Origin: Spirochaetales bacterium
Lineage (GTDB): Bacteria > Spirochaetota > Spirochaetia > Treponematales > Treponemataceae
Direction: 5' to 3'
DNA length: 40,540 nt
Assembly: GCA_030526505.1 (NCBI GenBank)
Contig: JAUNCR010000008.1
Coordinates: forward strand, 1 to 40,540
Numbering within the stretch: position 1 is the stretch's first letter; the number at the start of each line of letters is the position of its first letter. Positions 15,886-25,192 of this stretch are shown here, in pieces. The notes under the pieces were generated by a model, which searched no databases, was not told the origin of the DNA, and saw only the letters and a list, made by a program, of their open reading frames with translations. Position numbers and translations under genes: made by a program.

Positions 15886-18800
15886 ATGAAAACACTTTAT
15901 GAGCCACAGTTTGAACACGATGCATGCGGTATTGGTGCAGTAGTCAATATTGATGGCAAGCAGACACACACAATCGTTGATAATGCTCTTTCCATTGTTG
16001 AAAAGCTTGAACACCGTGCAGGTAAGGACGCTACAGGCGAAACCGGTGACGGTGTTGGAATCCTTGTGCAGATTTCTCATAAGTTCTTCAAGAAAGAAGC
16101 TGAAAAAATCGGAATAAAACTTGGGGAAGAAAGAGACTACGGTATCGGTATGTTCTTCTTTCCACAGGACAACTATATCAGGGCTCAGGCAATGAAGATG
16201 CTTGAGACTCTCTGTGAAAAGGAAGGGCTTAAGTTCCTTGGTTGGCGTGAAGTTCCTGTTCGCCAGGATGTTCTTGGTAAAACAGCCCGTGACTGCATGC
16301 CTGCTATCTGGCAGTGTTTCATCGAACGCCCTGCTGATGTGGAAAAGGGGCTTGCATTTGACCGCATGCTTTACACAGTTCGCCGCCAGTTTGAACACAC
16401 AAGCTTTGACACTTATGTTTGCTCCATGAGCAGCCGTACAATCGTTTACAAGGGTATGTTCCTTGTTCAGCAGCTTAGAACTTTCTATGATGATCTTCAG
16501 TCTGCCGATTATGTTTCTTCTCTTGCTCTCGTTCACTCCCGCTTTTCTACAAACACACAGCCATCATGGAAGCGTGCACATCCAAACAGATTCATTGCAC
16601 ACAACGGTGAAATCAATACAATCCGCGGTAACGCAGACAGAATGCTTGCCCGCGAAGAAACAATTTCATCTCCTGTATTCAGCGAAGAAAAGATCCGCGA
16701 AATTCTTCCTGCCGTAGATACAACTGGTTCTGACTCGGCAATGCTTGATAATACTCTTGAATTCCTCGTAATGAACGGAATGCCACTTCCACTTGCAGTC
16801 ATGATCTGTATCCCAGAACCTTGGAAGCATGATGACAGCATGGATCCACGCAAGAAGGAATTCTACCACTACTGGGCAACAATGATGGAGCCTTGGGATG
16901 GTCCTGCAGCAATCCTCTTCTCTGATGGTGATGTGGTTGGCGCAACCCTTGACCGCAACGGTCTCCGTCCAAGCCGCTACTACATTACAAAAGACAATGA
17001 ACTCATCCTTTCTTCTGAAGTTGGTGTTCTTGATATTCCTGAAAGCCAGATCGTAAAGAAGAGCCGCCTTATGCCAGGCCGCATTCTTCTTGTTGATACA
17101 AAGCAGAAGAAACTCATCAGCGACTTTGATGCAAAGAAAGAATATACAGACCTTTATCCATACGGTGAATGGCTCAACATGAACCTTAAGCACCTTGGTG
17201 ACCTTAAGATTCCTAACAAGAAGATTCCTGTTTATACACAGGAAGAACGCGACATCATGTACCGTGCTTTCGGCTGGAACTACGAAGATGTAAACGAAAT
17301 GATTCTTCCACTTGCACAGAATGGAATCGAACCAACTGGTGCAATGGGTGTTGATACTCCGCTTGCAGTTATGAGCGACAAGCATCCTGCTTTGTTCAGC
17401 TACTTCAAGCAGCTTTTTGCTCAGGTTACAAATCCACCTATCGACAGCCTCCGCGAAAAGATCGTTACAGATACAACAGTTTATGTTGGTAGCGACGGTA
17501 ACCTTCTTGAACCAAAATCAAAGAACTGTACCGTACTTGAAATCAACAATCCAATTTTGACTGGAACAGACATGATGAAGATCAAGGCTTTGGATCTTCC
17601 AGGCCTTAAGACTTCTGTTGTTTCACTCCTTTACTACAAGAATACTTCTCTTAAAGAAGCTTTGGACAATGTGTTTGTTTCAATCGACCGTGAATACAGA
17701 AACGGCAGCAACATCATCGTATTGAGCGACCGTGGTGTTGATGCAAACCATGTTGCAATTCCTTCACTTCTTGCCGTATCTGCAGTTGAACAGTACCTTA
17801 TCCGCACAAGAAAGCGCACTGCAATTTCAATCATCCTTGAATCTGCAGAAGTTCGCAACGTTCACCAGAGTGCAATGCTCCTTGGTTACGGTGCCCGTGC
17901 AATCAACCCATACCTTGCACACGAAGCAATTGCAGAACTCATCGACCAGAAGCTTCTGGACAAGGATTACCACACAGCAATTGACGATTACAACAAGGGT
18001 ATCATCGGTGGTATCGTTAAGATCGCTGCCAAGATGGGTATCAGCACAATCCAGTCATACCAGTCTGCACAGATCTTTGAAGCAGTCGGAATTGCAAAGG
18101 ATGTAATCGACCTTTACTTTACAAATACAGTTTCACGCGTTGGTGGTATCGGCCTTAAGGAAATTGCAGAAGATGTAAACTTCCACCACAACAAGGCTTT
18201 CGATCCACTTGGACTTACTGTCAATACACACCTTGATTCAGTCGGTGTACATAAGTTCCGCCGTGGTCCAACTTGTGAAGATCACCTTTACAGCCCTGAA
18301 ATCATCATCAGCCTTCAGGAAGCAACAAAGACTGGAAGCTATGAAAAGTTCAAGGAATATACTTCTCTTGTTGATGACAATGCTCATCCACATACACTCC
18401 GCGCAATGCTCAAGTTTGCCTTTGAAAATGCAAAGGAAATCCCACTTGACGATGTTGAAAGCGTTGAAGAAATCGTAAAGAGATTCAAGACAGGTGCCAT
18501 GTCTTATGGTTCTATTTCACAGGAAGCACATGAATGCATGGCTCTCGCAATGAACCATCTCCATGGAAAATCAAACTCTGGTGAAGGCGGTGAAAAGCCA
18601 GAGCGCCTTGGAACAGAAAAGAACTCTGCAATCAAGCAGGTTGCATCTGGACGCTTTGGTGTTACAGAAGAATACCTTTTGAGCGCAAAAGAAATCCAGA
18701 TCAAGATGGCACAGGGTGCAAAGCCTGGTGAAGGTGGACACCTCCCTGGAAAGAAAGTTTATCCATGGGTTGCAAAAACTCGTTATGCAACTCCAGGTGT

Positions 18801-20388
18801 AAGCCTCATTTCGCCACCACCACACCACGACATTTATTCTATTGAAGATTTGGCACAGCTTATCTATGACCTTAAGAATGCAAACAGAGCCGCACGCATT
18901 TCCGTAAAGCTCGTTTCAGAAGCTGGTGTAGGTACAATCGCAGCCGGTGTTGCTAAGGCTGGTGCACAGGTTATCCTTATTTCAGGACACGACGGTGGTA
19001 CAGGTGCCGCTCCATTGAGCTCAATCCATCACGCAGGTCTTCCTTGGGAACTTGGTCTTGCTGAAACACATCAGACACTTATCCAGAACGGACTTCGTTC
19101 ACGTGTTGTAATCGAAACAGACGGTAAGCTTATGAGCGGCCGTGATGTTGCAATCGCATGTTTGCTGGGTGCAGAAGAATTCGGTTTTGCAACAGCACCT
19201 CTCATTACAATGGGTTGTGCAATGATGCGCGTATGTAACCTTGATACATGTCCATTCGGTGTTGCAACACAGAACAGCGAACTTCGCAAGAGATTTACTG
19301 GTAAGCCTGAATATGTAGAAAACTTCATGAAGTTCATTGCACAGGAACTCCGCGAAATCATGGCAAAACTTGGTTTCCACAGCGTAGAAGAAATGTGCGG
19401 TCACAGCGAACTTCTTGGAATCAAGGAAAAGGGTGCTTTCGAAAGGGCAAACCTTGTAGACATGAGCCGCATCCTTGCTGGTGGAGAAGCTGCTTCTCAC
19501 TTTGTACCGGCTGATGTATTCAACTTTGAACTTGAAAAGACAGTTGACGAAAGCATTCTCCTTAAGGAATTTGTTAAGGTTAAGAAGAGCGGAAAGGGCA
19601 GCTTCGAAGTTAAGGTTAGCTCTACAGACAGAACTGTTGGTACAATCCTTGGTTCTGAAATCCAGAAAGAATTCGGAAACAGCCTTGAAGAAGACAGCTT
19701 CGTTGTTAATGCAATCGGTGGCGGTGGACAGAGCTTTGGTGCCTTCATTCCAAAGGGTCTTACACTCCGTCTTTCCGGCGATGCAAACGACGGTCTTGGA
19801 AAGGGCTTGAGCGGCGGTAAAATCGTTGTTTCTGTTCCAAAGGATGCAGCATACAAGGCAGAAGAAAACATCATTGTAGGTAATGTTTGCTGTTTCGGTG
19901 CTACAAGCGGACAGGCCTTCATCAACGGTATTGCAGGTGAAAGATTCTGCGTTAGAAACTCTGGTGCTACAGTCGTAACAGAAGGTTGCGGTGACCACGG
20001 TCTTGAATACATGACTGGCGGTACTGCAGTGATCCTTGGTTCAACAGGACGCAACCTTGCAGCAGGTATGTCTGGTGGTGTTGCTTATGTTCTTGATGAA
20101 AATCACGACCTCTACCAGCGCCTTAACGGTCAGCTTGTAACAATGAGCGAACTTTCGGAAGCACACGACATTGAAGTTGTTAAGTCTCTCATTGAAAAGC
20201 ATGTTGCTGAAACTGGCAGTGCAAGAGGTAAGGCAATCCTTTCTGACTGGGATAAGAGCCTCAAGAGCTTTAAGAAGATCATCCCTAACGACTATGCAAA
20301 GGTCCTTAAGGAAATTGCAATTGCAGAAGCTGCAGGTATGAGCCACGACGATGCATTGCTTGAAGCCTTCAAGAAGGTTACGGCATAA
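15886..20388 (+). CDS. gltB: Glutamate synthase large subunit (GOGAT alpha)
   Basis: 1500 aa, full length. It transfers the amide nitrogen of glutamine to 2-oxoglutarate, giving two glutamates. Domains in order: class II glutaminase whose Cys14 (EPQFEHDACGIG) becomes the N-terminal nucleophile after propeptide removal; central domain (about 430-750); FMN-binding synthase domain with SGEGGEKPERLGTEKNSAIKQVASGRFGV and GGTGAAPLSSIHHAG; a 3Fe-4S site of Cys1111, Cys1117 and Cys1122; C-terminal GXGXG beta-helix. The next gene encodes the small subunit, 109 nt downstream without a terminator T-run, so NADPH-type GOGAT is expected. The mRNA starts with an attenuator-like leader shared with asnB and glnA. 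Confidence 0.97.
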   Translation: MKTLYEPQFEHDACGIGAVVNIDGKQTHTIVDNALSIVEKLEHRAGKDATGETGDGVGILVQISHKFFKKEAEKIGIKLGEERDYGIGMFFFPQDNYIRAQAMKMLETLCEKEGLKFLGWREVPVRQDVLGKTARDCMPAIWQCFIERPADVEKGLAFDRMLYTVRRQFEHTSFDTYVCSMSSRTIVYKGMFLVQQLRTFYDDLQSADYVSSLALVHSRFSTNTQPSWKRAHPNRFIAHNGEINTIRGNADRMLAREETISSPVFSEEKIREILPAVDTTGSDSAMLDNTLEFLVMNGMPLPLAVMICIPEPWKHDDSMDPRKKEFYHYWATMMEPWDGPAAILFSDGDVVGATLDRNGLRPSRYYITKDNELILSSEVGVLDIPESQIVKKSRLMPGRILLVDTKQKKLISDFDAKKEYTDLYPYGEWLNMNLKHLGDLKIPNKKIPVYTQEERDIMYRAFGWNYEDVNEMILPLAQNGIEPTGAMGVDTPLAVMSDKHPALFSYFKQLFAQVTNPPIDSLREKIVTDTTVYVGSDGNLLEPKSKNCTVLEINNPILTGTDMMKIKALDLPGLKTSVVSLLYYKNTSLKEALDNVFVSIDREYRNGSNIIVLSDRGVDANHVAIPSLLAVSAVEQYLIRTRKRTAISIILESAEVRNVHQSAMLLGYGARAINPYLAHEAIAELIDQKLLDKDYHTAIDDYNKGIIGGIVKIAAKMGISTIQSYQSAQIFEAVGIAKDVIDLYFTNTVSRVGGIGLKEIAEDVNFHHNKAFDPLGLTVNTHLDSVGVHKFRRGPTCEDHLYSPEIIISLQEATKTGSYEKFKEYTSLVDDNAHPHTLRAMLKFAFENAKEIPLDDVESVEEIVKRFKTGAMSYGSISQEAHECMALAMNHLHGKSNSGEGGEKPERLGTEKNSAIKQVASGRFGVTEEYLLSAKEIQIKMAQGAKPGEGGHLPGKKVYPWVAKTRYATPGVSLISPPPHHDIYSIEDLAQLIYDLKNANRAARISVKLVSEAGVGTIAAGVAKAGAQVILISGHDGGTGAAPLSSIHHAGLPWELGLAETHQTLIQNGLRSRVVIETDGKLMSGRDVAIACLLGAEEFGFATAPLITMGCAMMRVCNLDTCPFGVATQNSELRKRFTGKPEYVENFMKFIAQELREIMAKLGFHSVEEMCGHSELLGIKEKGAFERANLVDMSRILAGGEAASHFVPADVFNFELEKTVDESILLKEFVKVKKSGKGSFEVKVSSTDRTVGTILGSEIQKEFGNSLEEDSFVVNAIGGGGQSFGAFIPKGLTLRLSGDANDGLGKGLSGGKIVVSVPKDAAYKAEENIIVGNVCCFGATSGQAFINGIAGERFCVRNSGATVVTEGCGDHGLEYMTGGTAVILGSTGRNLAAGMSGGVAYVLDENHDLYQRLNGQLVTMSELSEAHDIEVVKSLIEKHVAETGSARGKAILSDWDKSLKSFKKIIPNDYAKVLKEIAIAEAAGMSHDDALLEAFKKVTA

Positions 20389-20497
20389 AAAATTACCTCC
20401 TGTAATTATTTATGCTGTCAGAACTGATTTCACTCAGTTCTGACGGGTTACATTGTTTGATTAATGTCGCGCCCTCCATGGCGCTAAGGAGCAACAA
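20389..20497 (+). promoter_or_regulatory. gltB-gltD intergenic hairpins with CTCC-bearing loops
   Basis: Three hairpins lie in 109 nt. AATTAC/GTAATT (20391-20396 with 20402-20407) presents CTCCT. A 13-bp stem joins 20415-20427 to 20434-20446. GCGCC/GGCGC (20469-20473 with 20480-20484) presents CTCCAT. The gltD ribosome-binding site AGGAG is at 20487-20491. The 13-bp hairpin is followed by GGGTTACATT (20445-20454), nearly the same as the GGGGTTACATT before gltB, but with no start codon. The loops are complementary to the Shine-Dalgarno, so this may set the gltB:gltD ratio. Confidence 0.5.
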
Positions 20498-22006
20498 ATG
20501 GGAATGTCTAACGGATTTATTAAATATACAAGAATAGAAAATGACTGGATTGATCCAAAGATTCGTCTTAAGAACTTTGAAGAAATGCACGTTCTTTTGA
20601 ACGATGAGGACCGTCGCAAGCAGGCAAGCCGCTGCATGAACTGTGGTGTGCCAATGTGCCAGAGCGCAATCAAGCTTGGCGGAATGGTAACAGGCTGTCC
20701 ATTGCACAACTTCATTCCTGAATGGAACGATGCACTTTACAAGGGGCAGTACGACATGGCTGCCTGGAGGCTTTTAAAGACTTCAAGCTTCCCAGAGTTT
20801 ACTGGTCGCGTTTGTCCGGCCCTCTGTGAAAAGGCATGTAACTGTATCAGCATGGAAAAGGACTACAGCAACGGAAAGGACATCAAGGATCCTGTGACAA
20901 TCCATGACAATGAACTTTACATCATTGAAAAGGCTTTTGAATCTGGCTACATGAAGCCTCAGGTTCCAAAGGTAAGAAGCGGAAAAAAGATTGCGGTTGT
21001 AGGTTCAGGTCCTGCAGGTCTTGCTGTAGCGGATCTTCTTAACCGCCGCGGACACAGCGTTACTGTTTTTGAACGCGAAGATCATGTTGGTGGACTTTTG
21101 ATGTACGGAATTCCAAACATGAAGCTTGATAAGAAAATCATTGACCGCCGTGTTGACCTTATGAAGGCAGAGGGTGTTGAATTCGTATGCAATGCAAATG
21201 TTGGTGCAGACAAAAAGGCAGAAGAACTTATTAAGGATTTTGATGCGGTAGCACTTTGCTGTGGTGCAAAGAAAGCACGCAAACTTAATGTTGCCGGTGA
21301 AGATTCAATTGGAATCTATCCTGCAGTTGATTTCCTTACTGCAGTTACAAAGGAAGTTGTAAAGGGTGCACAGCCATTCTCTCTTGGTGATATGGATCCA
21401 AGAGGTAAGAATGTAATCATCGTTGGTGGCGGTGATACAGGTAACGACTGTACAGGTACTTGTGTTCGTCTTGGAGCTGCAAATGTTGTTGCCCTTGAGA
21501 TGATGCCAAAGCCACCTGTTGAAAGAGCAGAAAACAATCCTTGGCCACAGTGGCCTAAGGTCCTTAAGACAGATTACGGTCAGATGGAAGTGATCGCTAC
21601 ACAGGGTGAAGATCCTCGCGTATACAAGACAACAATCAAGGAAATCTATCAGAAGGACGGCCATGTAACTGGCATCAAGACAGTTCAGGTAGAATTCAAA
21701 AATGTTGACGGTCAGAGAAAACTCTGTGAAATCGAAGGTTCTGAAAAGGAACTTAAGGCAGACATGATTCTTGTTGCTGCAGGATTCCTTGGTGCTGAAG
21801 AATACACTGCAAAGGCTTTCGGAACAGAAATGACACAGCGTGGAACTGTTGCCGCTGACGAAGGAAAATACAGGACAAGCGTAGACAAGGTTTTTGCCTG
21901 CGGTGACATGAGGCGCGGTCAGTCCCTTGTTGTATGGGCAATCGCTGAAGGTCGCGAATGTGCAAGAGAAATCGATAAGTATCTTATGGGCTATACAAAC
22001 CTGTAG
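20498..22006 (+). CDS. gltD: Glutamate synthase small subunit (GOGAT beta)
   Basis: 502 aa. It is an FAD/NAD(P)H reductase that feeds electrons to GltB. N-terminal Fe-S cysteines are Cys46, Cys49, Cys54 and Cys67 (RCMNCGVPMC...GCPLHNFIPEWN), with a second set at Cys106, Cys110, Cys114 and Cys116. The FAD-binding fold begins with AVVGSGPAGLAVADLL (near 166-181) and the NAD(P)-binding fold with IIVGGGDTGNDC. The C-terminal GDMRRGQSLVVWAIAEGRE is the family's FAD-closing motif. Start is supported by AGGAG 6 nt upstream, a normal site unlike the GGGGTTA sites of its neighbours. Probably co-transcribed with gltB. Confidence 0.96.
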   Translation: MGMSNGFIKYTRIENDWIDPKIRLKNFEEMHVLLNDEDRRKQASRCMNCGVPMCQSAIKLGGMVTGCPLHNFIPEWNDALYKGQYDMAAWRLLKTSSFPEFTGRVCPALCEKACNCISMEKDYSNGKDIKDPVTIHDNELYIIEKAFESGYMKPQVPKVRSGKKIAVVGSGPAGLAVADLLNRRGHSVTVFEREDHVGGLLMYGIPNMKLDKKIIDRRVDLMKAEGVEFVCNANVGADKKAEELIKDFDAVALCCGAKKARKLNVAGEDSIGIYPAVDFLTAVTKEVVKGAQPFSLGDMDPRGKNVIIVGGGDTGNDCTGTCVRLGAANVVALEMMPKPPVERAENNPWPQWPKVLKTDYGQMEVIATQGEDPRVYKTTIKEIYQKDGHVTGIKTVQVEFKNVDGQRKLCEIEGSEKELKADMILVAAGFLGAEEYTAKAFGTEMTQRGTVAADEGKYRTSVDKVFACGDMRRGQSLVVWAIAEGRECAREIDKYLMGYTNL

Positions 22007-22042
22007 TTAAATATCGTTGTAAAAATCGGAATTGCATCCTGA

Positions 22043-22170
22043 AACTCGTTCAAAAAAAGAGCGGAAAGTGATAGGATACAATCCCGTATACGACAATGAG
22101 GTCGCATGCAAAATTTCCTTATGAATGTCATAGGAGATTTTGTCTGCGGCCTCTCTTTTTGTGGGGTTAT
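22043..22170 (+). promoter_or_regulatory. pyrG-operon leader: long hairpin and GGGGTTA site
   Basis: TACAAT (22077-22082) is a -10 candidate and ACAATG follows at 22093-22098. One of the longest hairpins in the window begins at 22098: GAGGTCGCA (22098-22106) pairs with TGCGGCCTC (22145-22153), the stem continues after one mismatch through 22119 with 22132, and a top TATG/CATA closes around AATGT. About 26 bp in all with one mismatch and one bulge. T-run 22156-22160, then GGGGTTA at 22163-22169 and ATG 22171. An ATG at 22096 in frame with pyrG lies in the stem and has no Shine-Dalgarno, so I do not use it as the start. Confidence 0.7.
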
Positions 22171-23775
22171 ATGAAAAATACAAAGTACATTTTCGTTACG
22201 GGCGGTGTAGTTTCTGGTCTCGGAAAAGGAATTACAGCTGCAAGTCTTGGTCGTCTTTTAAAATCCAGAGGATTAAAAGTAGCATCTCAGAAACTTGATC
22301 CATACATCAATGTTGATCCAGGTACAATGAGTCCATATCAGCACGGTGAAGTTTATGTTACTGAAGACGGTGCAGAAACTGACCTTGACCTTGGACACTA
22401 CGAACGATTCATCGACGAAGACCTCAACAAGTATTCAAACCTTACATCTGGAAAAGTTTACTGGAATGTACTGAACAAGGAACGCCGCGGAGAATATCTT
22501 GGCGAAACAGTTCAGGTAATTCCACACATCACAAATGAAATCAAGGAATTTATCTACAATGTCGGCAAGCAGTCTGATGCAGATGTTGTAATTACAGAAG
22601 TCGGCGGTACTACAGGTGATATCGAAAGTCAGCCTTTCATCGAGGCTATCCGTCAGGTAGGACTTGAAGTTGGCCGTGAAAATGCAATCTACATTCATGT
22701 AACCCTTCTTCCATTCTTAAGTGGTTCGGACGAACACAAGACAAAGCCAACCCAGCACAGCGTAAAGGAACTTCAGGGCATGGGAATCAAGCCGGACATC
22801 ATCGTTCTTCGCTGTGACGAAAAACTTGAACCTGCAATCTTCAGAAAGGTTGCCATGTTCTGTAATGTTGCGGAAGATTGCGTAATTGAAAACCTTACCC
22901 TGCCAAGCCTTTACGAAGTTCCAGTCATGCTTAAAAAGCAGCACATGAGCGATACTGTTTGCCGTCTCCTTGGAATTACAAGTCCGGAAGCAGACATCTC
23001 TGAATGGAGTGCAATGCTGGACAAAATTCACAACCTTAATAAGAAAGTTACCATCGGTCTTGTTGGAAAATATGTTCAGCTTCACGATGCATATCTTTCA
23101 GTTGCGGAAGCTTTGCGTCATGCAGGTTACGGTCTTGGTGCTGAAGTTAGCATCAGGTGGATAGACAGTGAAACAATAAATGATTCTACTATCATAGAAG
23201 TTCTTTCTGGACTCGACGGCGTAATTGTTCCAGGCGGATTCGGTGAACGCGGAATAGAAGGTATGATTCTTACCGCAAATTACTGCCGCAAGAACAATGT
23301 TCCTTATCTTGGAATCTGTCTCGGTATGCAGATTGCCGTAATCAGTTTTGCCCGTTTTGTTGCAGGACTTAAAAATGCAAACAGCGGCGAATTCGATGCA
23401 GACAACCAGTACAAGGTTATCGACTTCCTTCCTGACCAGAACGACAGCGTTGCAAAGGGCGGAACCTTGCGCCTTGGTGCATATCCTTGCAAGATCAAGG
23501 CGGGTACAAAAATGGCAGAATGCTACGGTGCTGAAAAAATCAGCGAAAGACACCGTCACCGCTATGAGTTTAACAACGACTTCCGTGAGACTTTGGAAAA
23601 TGCCGGCCTTACAATCAGCGGCACAAGTCCTGACAATTATATTGTAGAAACTGTTGAAATTGCAGAAAACGATTTTTATGTGGGCGTTCAGTTCCATCCG
23701 GAATTCAAGAGCCGTCCAAACAGACCTCATCCACTTTTCACAGGCCTCATAAAGGCAAGCTTGGGGGCTAAATAA
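22171..23775 (+). CDS. pyrG: CTP synthase
   Basis: 534 aa from ATG 22171 ([26 protein letters not shown]), the canonical N-terminus; the frame is open from 22096, but the extra 25 residues would be encoded by the leader hairpin. It aminates UTP to CTP with glutamine and ATP. The synthase domain shows [20 protein letters not shown] and [11 protein letters not shown]; the class I glutaminase domain has GICLGMQ with the nucleophilic Cys and FHPEF near the end. First gene of a tight operon: purF begins at the base after the pyrG stop. The start is 4 nt after GGGG of the GGGGTTA site. Confidence 0.97.
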   Translation: MKNTKYIFVTGGVVSGLGKGITAASLGRLLKSRGLKVASQKLDPYINVDPGTMSPYQHGEVYVTEDGAETDLDLGHYERFIDEDLNKYSNLTSGKVYWNVLNKERRGEYLGETVQVIPHITNEIKEFIYNVGKQSDADVVITEVGGTTGDIESQPFIEAIRQVGLEVGRENAIYIHVTLLPFLSGSDEHKTKPTQHSVKELQGMGIKPDIIVLRCDEKLEPAIFRKVAMFCNVAEDCVIENLTLPSLYEVPVMLKKQHMSDTVCRLLGITSPEADISEWSAMLDKIHNLNKKVTIGLVGKYVQLHDAYLSVAEALRHAGYGLGAEVSIRWIDSETINDSTIIEVLSGLDGVIVPGGFGERGIEGMILTANYCRKNNVPYLGICLGMQIAVISFARFVAGLKNANSGEFDADNQYKVIDFLPDQNDSVAKGGTLRLGAYPCKIKAGTKMAECYGAEKISERHRHRYEFNNDFRETLENAGLTISGTSPDNYIVETVEIAENDFYVGVQFHPEFKSRPNRPHPLFTGLIKASLGAK

Positions 23776-25155
23776 ATGTTTGAAGAAAACAAATTGCACG
23801 AAGAATGCGGTGTATTCGGTGTATGGTCAGATAAGAAGGCAGACCTTGCTTCAAAAGTTTACCTTGGACTTTTTTCCCTTCAGCATCGCGGACAGGAATC
23901 CTGCGGTATTGTTGTAAATAATGAAGGCGAGTTTTCTTCCTGCAAGGATCTTGGGCTTGTTTCCGATGTCTTTACAAAGGAAAGTCTTGCTGCCCTTGGC
24001 GAAGGAACAATGGCTGTAGGCCATGTGCGCTACGGAACAACAGGTGCAAACATTCACGCTAATGTTCAGCCTATTGAAGTTCACCGCCTTAACGGAAATC
24101 TTGCCGTTGCCCATAACGGAAACCTTACCAACTCCCGCGAACTCCGCCAGCAGCTGGAACTTCAGGGATCAATCTTCCATTCAACTAGCGATACAGAAAC
24201 AATTGCATATCTTATTACAAAGGAACGCCTGACCTGCGCAAACATTGAAAGTGCCATCAGTTCCACAATGCTTAAAATTGAAGGAGCCTATTCACTGGTA
24301 ATCATGACTGGCGACAAGCTTGTTGCAGCCCGTGATCCAAAAGGCTACAGGCCATTGTGCTACGGAAAACTTGAAGACGGCCAGTATGTCATTGCCTCTG
24401 AAACCTGTGCCCTTGATGTTGTAGGTGCAGAATTTGTCCGCGACATTGAGCCTGGTGAAATCCTTGTGTTCAGCGAAGACGGAATCAAATCAATCAAGAC
24501 CCATTGCAAGAAGGAAAAGAAATCCCTCTGTGTTTTTGAATACATTTACTTTGCCCGTCCTGATTCAATTATAGACGGTGTAAGCGTTCACGAATCCCGC
24601 GTTAAGGCAGGTCGTACTCTTGCAAAGGAACATCCTGTTGCTGCAGATGTGGTAATCGGAGTTCCGGACAGCGGTCTTGATGCTGCCCTCGGTTATGCAG
24701 AGGAAAGCGGAATTCCTTACGGCATTGGTTTTGTTAAGAACAAGTACATCGGAAGAACCTTCATCAATCCTGGTCAGACTGAAAGAACCAACAAGGTAAA
24801 AATAAAACTTAACCCTATATCTACTACAGTTAAGGGAAAAAGAGTTATACTGATTGACGACTCGATTGTCCGCGGAACAACAAGCGGTCACATTGTTCAG
24901 CTGGTGCGCGATGCCGGTGCTGCGGAAGTTCATGTTAGAATTTCTTCGCCTCCTTTCGTTGCCCCATGCTACTACGGAACTGATGTTCCAGATTGCAAGA
25001 ACCTCATTGCCTGCAACAACAGCCTTGATGAGATTGCAAAAATAATTGGTGCCGATTCATTGGGTTATTTGAGCCTTGAAGGTGCCATGAGTCTTGGTGC
25101 AGATGATGGATTGTGCAATTTCTGCTTCAAGAGAATGAATGAAAAACAGATTTAA
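23776..25155 (+). CDS. purF: Amidophosphoribosyltransferase
   Basis: 459 aa. First committed step of purine synthesis: PRPP plus glutamine gives phosphoribosylamine. Residues 1-10 are a propeptide; Cys11 (HEECGVFG) is the N-terminal nucleophile after cleavage. Class II glutaminase to about 230, then the phosphoribosyltransferase domain with the PRPP loop VILIDDSIVRGTT (357-369). Cys252, Cys398, Cys447 and Cys450 fit the 4Fe-4S ligands of the Bacillus subtilis-type enzyme. The start codon directly abuts the pyrG stop (TAAATG), with GGGGG inside the end of pyrG serving as ribosome-binding site. It is unusual to find it apart from other pur genes and inside a pyrimidine/glutamine operon. Confidence 0.96.
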   Translation: MFEENKLHEECGVFGVWSDKKADLASKVYLGLFSLQHRGQESCGIVVNNEGEFSSCKDLGLVSDVFTKESLAALGEGTMAVGHVRYGTTGANIHANVQPIEVHRLNGNLAVAHNGNLTNSRELRQQLELQGSIFHSTSDTETIAYLITKERLTCANIESAISSTMLKIEGAYSLVIMTGDKLVAARDPKGYRPLCYGKLEDGQYVIASETCALDVVGAEFVRDIEPGEILVFSEDGIKSIKTHCKKEKKSLCVFEYIYFARPDSIIDGVSVHESRVKAGRTLAKEHPVAADVVIGVPDSGLDAALGYAEESGIPYGIGFVKNKYIGRTFINPGQTERTNKVKIKLNPISTTVKGKRVILIDDSIVRGTTSGHIVQLVRDAGAAEVHVRISSPPFVAPCYYGTDVPDCKNLIACNNSLDEIAKIIGADSLGYLSLEGAMSLGADDGLCNFCFKRMNEKQI

Positions 25156-25192
25156 TGTATAATATTTTTTCGAATATTATTGGAGGACCAAA

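Noticed and set aside
13729-15888. Leader peptides starting at the ATG in the asnB and gltB hairpins, with similar ends (VKRLF) and, for gltB, a TGA overlapping the gene start
   Set aside because: The similarity follows from the shared stem sequence GTAAARCGTCTTTTT. There is no Shine-Dalgarno, the asnB frame runs past the gene start, and in amt the corresponding ATG is followed at once by TAA, so a common leader-peptide mechanism is not supported.
22096-22170. N-terminal extension of PyrG from ATG 22096
   Set aside because: The ATG lies in the base of the leader hairpin without a ribosome-binding site, and the canonical CTP synthase N-terminus begins at 22171.
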